From assembly GCA_012511915.1 (NCBI GenBank), contig JAAZFB010000231.1, forward strand, positions 1-6,854: 6,854 nucleotides of DNA, written 5' to 3'. The position numbers were made by a program, and so were the translations under genes. Source of the DNA: Clostridiaceae bacterium (GTDB lineage: Bacteria > Bacillota > Clostridia > Monoglobales > Firm-18). Below, one piece after another: positions 5,537 through 6,854 of this stretch; position 1 is the first letter of the stretch; each line of letters begins with the position of its first letter. The notes under the pieces were generated by a model. That model was not told the DNA's origin, made no database searches, and was given only the letters and a program-made list of their open reading frames with translations.

Positions 5537-6095
5537 CATTGAAGTTGAAGATGATGTTACAGCGTATGCAGAATATGATAACGGTATGACAGCAACATTT
5601 ATTACCTCTACCGGAGAGACCCCCGGAACAAATAGACTTGAAATATCCGGCACTTTGGGGAAGGTTGTTGTTGAAAATGACAACATAAAGTTTTACCGTA
5701 ACAGAATAGACGAGCGTGAGTTTAATAGAACATGGGATAAGGGCTTCGGCAATCCGGAATATTGGGTGTGCGATATACCAACTGATAAATTAAACGAACA
5801 ACATGTTGGCATATTAAAAAATATCGTTGACGTAATCAATAACGGTGCAGAGGCTTTGGCAAAAAAATATTCGGACAGATTAAATGTTGTTCATTTTAAA
5901 GATATGACTGTTATTGATAATACGCCGGCTATGGCAGAAATATTTGAGGGTAATATGGATTACGAAACCATTTACCATGACTGTATTGTAGCAGGTGTTG
6001 AATGGGTAGCGATAGAGCAGGATATATGCAGACGCAACCCATTTGAAAGTTTAAAAATCAGCTATGACAATTTGAAAAAAAGGGGTATGTTTTAG
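5529..6095 (+). pseudogene. Chimeric remnant: Gfo/Idh/MocA oxidoreductase C-terminal part fused to sugar isomerase C-terminal part
   Basis: One open frame joins pieces of two unrelated enzymes. From about 5532 it reads YNIEVEDDVTAYAEYDNG, then TSTGETPGTNRLEISGTLGK, a block EREFNR..GFGNPEYW and QHVGILKNIVDVINNG. This is the C-terminal alpha/beta domain of a Gfo/Idh/MocA-type NAD-dependent dehydrogenase; the whole N-terminal Rossmann fold is missing. At about 5850-5865 the reading switches, in frame, to KKYSDRLNVVHFKDM and ends EWVAIEQDICRRNPFESLKISYDNLKKRGMF. That is the last roughly 77 residues of a xylose-isomerase-like enzyme, with the final two metal ligands (His of VVHFKD, Glu of IEQD) but no N-terminal half. 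Neither activity is possible. The frame can be opened from GTG 5529, overlapping the SDR stop; the upstream ATG 5478 lies inside the SDR in another frame and adds non-homologous residues. The likely cause is two deletions in an operon once holding SDR, Gfo/Idh/MocA and a second isomerase. An assembly join is the alternative. Confidence 0.82.
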
Positions 6096-6097
6096 TG

Positions 6098-6854
6098 TTA
6101 AACATTAAATCTAAATAGAACAACATCTCCGTCTTTTATTGTGTATTCTTTGCCCTCTAAGCGAACAATACCTTTTTCTTTTGCAACGGCCATGCTTTGG
6201 CATTCTATTAATTCGTCAAATGCAACAACTTCGGCACGTATAAAGCCCTTTTCAAAATCGGTATGAATTTTGCCGGCGGCTTGGGGTGCTTTAGTGCCTT
6301 TTTTTATTGTCCATGCCCTAACCTCCGGTTTGCCCGCCGTTAGAAAACTGATAAGACCAAGCAGTGAATAGCTTGCAGAAATCAGCCTTTCTAACCCTGA
6401 GTGCGTAATATCAAGTTCTTGCAAAAAAGCTGTTTTTTCTTCTTCGCTCAGCATGGATATTTCCTCTTCGATTTGTGCGGACACGGGTATTATTTCGCAT
6501 CGTTATTCATTAGCGTAGCTTGCAAGTTTCTGATAGTTTTCGTTATCGGCATATCCGTTTGGGAATTCTTTTTCGGAAATATTAGCCGCAATAATAACCG
6601 GCTTTGCACTAAGTAAACACAATTCTTTTAATATAGGCAATTCCTCATCGGTTAAGTCCATGGCGTTTGCCGGCATTCCTTGTTCCAAAGCGGTTTGTAT
6701 TCGTTCATAGACTGACAGTTGCAGGTTGTAAAGCCCATCACCACTTTTTGCCAACTTCTTAGCTTTTTGTGTTGCCTTATCAAGCCTTTCTAAGTCGGCA
6801 AATATAAGTTCTAAATTAATTGTTTCGACATCACGCAAGGGGTCTATGCTACCA
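6098..6854 (-). pseudogene. ychF: ychF (OLA1-type ATPase), interrupted by an in-frame stop; 5' part outside window
   Basis: YchF is a universally conserved Obg-related P-loop protein that prefers ATP, binds ribosomes and affects stress responses. The - strand frame enters from the right edge as GSIDPLRDVETINLELIFADLERLDK, the end of the G domain core and start of the helical (A) domain. It continues through LSAKPVIIAANISE, where NISE is the family's NxxE variant of the G4 motif that gives ATP preference. After YANE a TAA stop (complement of 6503-6505) interrupts. The same frame resumes as RCEIIPVSAQIEEEISML, reads through GLISFLTAGKPEVRAWTIKKGTKAPQAAGKIHTDFEKGFIRAE (TGS domain) and ends normally with DGDVVLFRFNV. 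About 250 codons are visible, with no frameshift: the only lesion is one nonsense codon in an otherwise conserved gene. The N-terminal product would lack the TGS domain. It could be a real pseudogene, a sequencing error, or read-through; restart at GTG 6484 is possible but I see no strong SD. It converges on the upstream chimera with 2 bp between stops. Confidence 0.88.

Noticed and set aside
6503..6505. Programmed recoding or an alternative genetic code at the ychF stop
   Set aside because: TAA is used as the normal stop for rpoD, nif3 and the SDR in this window, and there is no known recoding of YchF at this place. Mutation or sequencing error is simpler.

Overview
The window looks like a chromosomal piece of an AT-rich Gram-positive bacterium. 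It is probably a member of the Clostridia, perhaps Oscillospirales/Ruminococcaceae-like. The evidence is the dnaG-rpoD-nif3 order, strong Shine-Dalgarno sites (AGGAGGT, AGGGTGAT), a short-form primary sigma factor, a class-A-like RNase P RNA, and a mannonate-oxidoreductase-type SDR beside a TIM-barrel sugar isomerase. The taxon is inferred from family resemblance, not from a search.

Left part (1-3240), core genes on the + strand. It holds the C-terminal 262 codons of DnaG primase and the primary sigma factor RpoD, which overlaps dnaG by 4 bp. Next comes a 285-bp gap filled mostly by a MITE-like element with near-perfect 20-bp terminal inverted repeats. A Nif3/YqfO-type dinuclear-metal protein follows with its own good sigma-A promoter, and then the RNase P RNA gene, whose P1 helix begins inside the last codons of nif3. 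The tRNA methyltransferase gene trmK, often found between rpoD and nif3 in Firmicutes, is absent.

Middle (3240-3512), 270 bp of very AT-rich, palindrome-dense DNA with no credible gene. It holds a weak terminator-like hairpin, a predicted branched structure (3320-3400) enclosing two perfect hairpins, and a pair of mutually exclusive hairpins just upstream of a small GIY-YIG protein gene (3513-3767).

Right part (3770-6854). A promoter precedes a carbohydrate gene pair: a sugar phosphate isomerase/epimerase that probably starts at TTG 3864, and an SDR resembling D-mannonate oxidoreductase. Immediately after the SDR stop is a chimeric remnant: the C-terminal part of a Gfo/Idh/MocA dehydrogenase fused in frame to the C-terminal part of a second sugar isomerase. 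This points to at least two deletions in a formerly longer uronate/polyol-type catabolic operon. Converging on it, with only 2 bp between stop codons, is ychF on the - strand, whose conserved reading is broken by one in-frame TAA.

No defence system, CRISPR array, prophage or transposase is visible. The most notable signals are signs of genome remodelling (chimera, nonsense mutation in ychF, missing trmK, MITE-like repeat) and the structured intergenic DNA upstream of the GIY-YIG gene.
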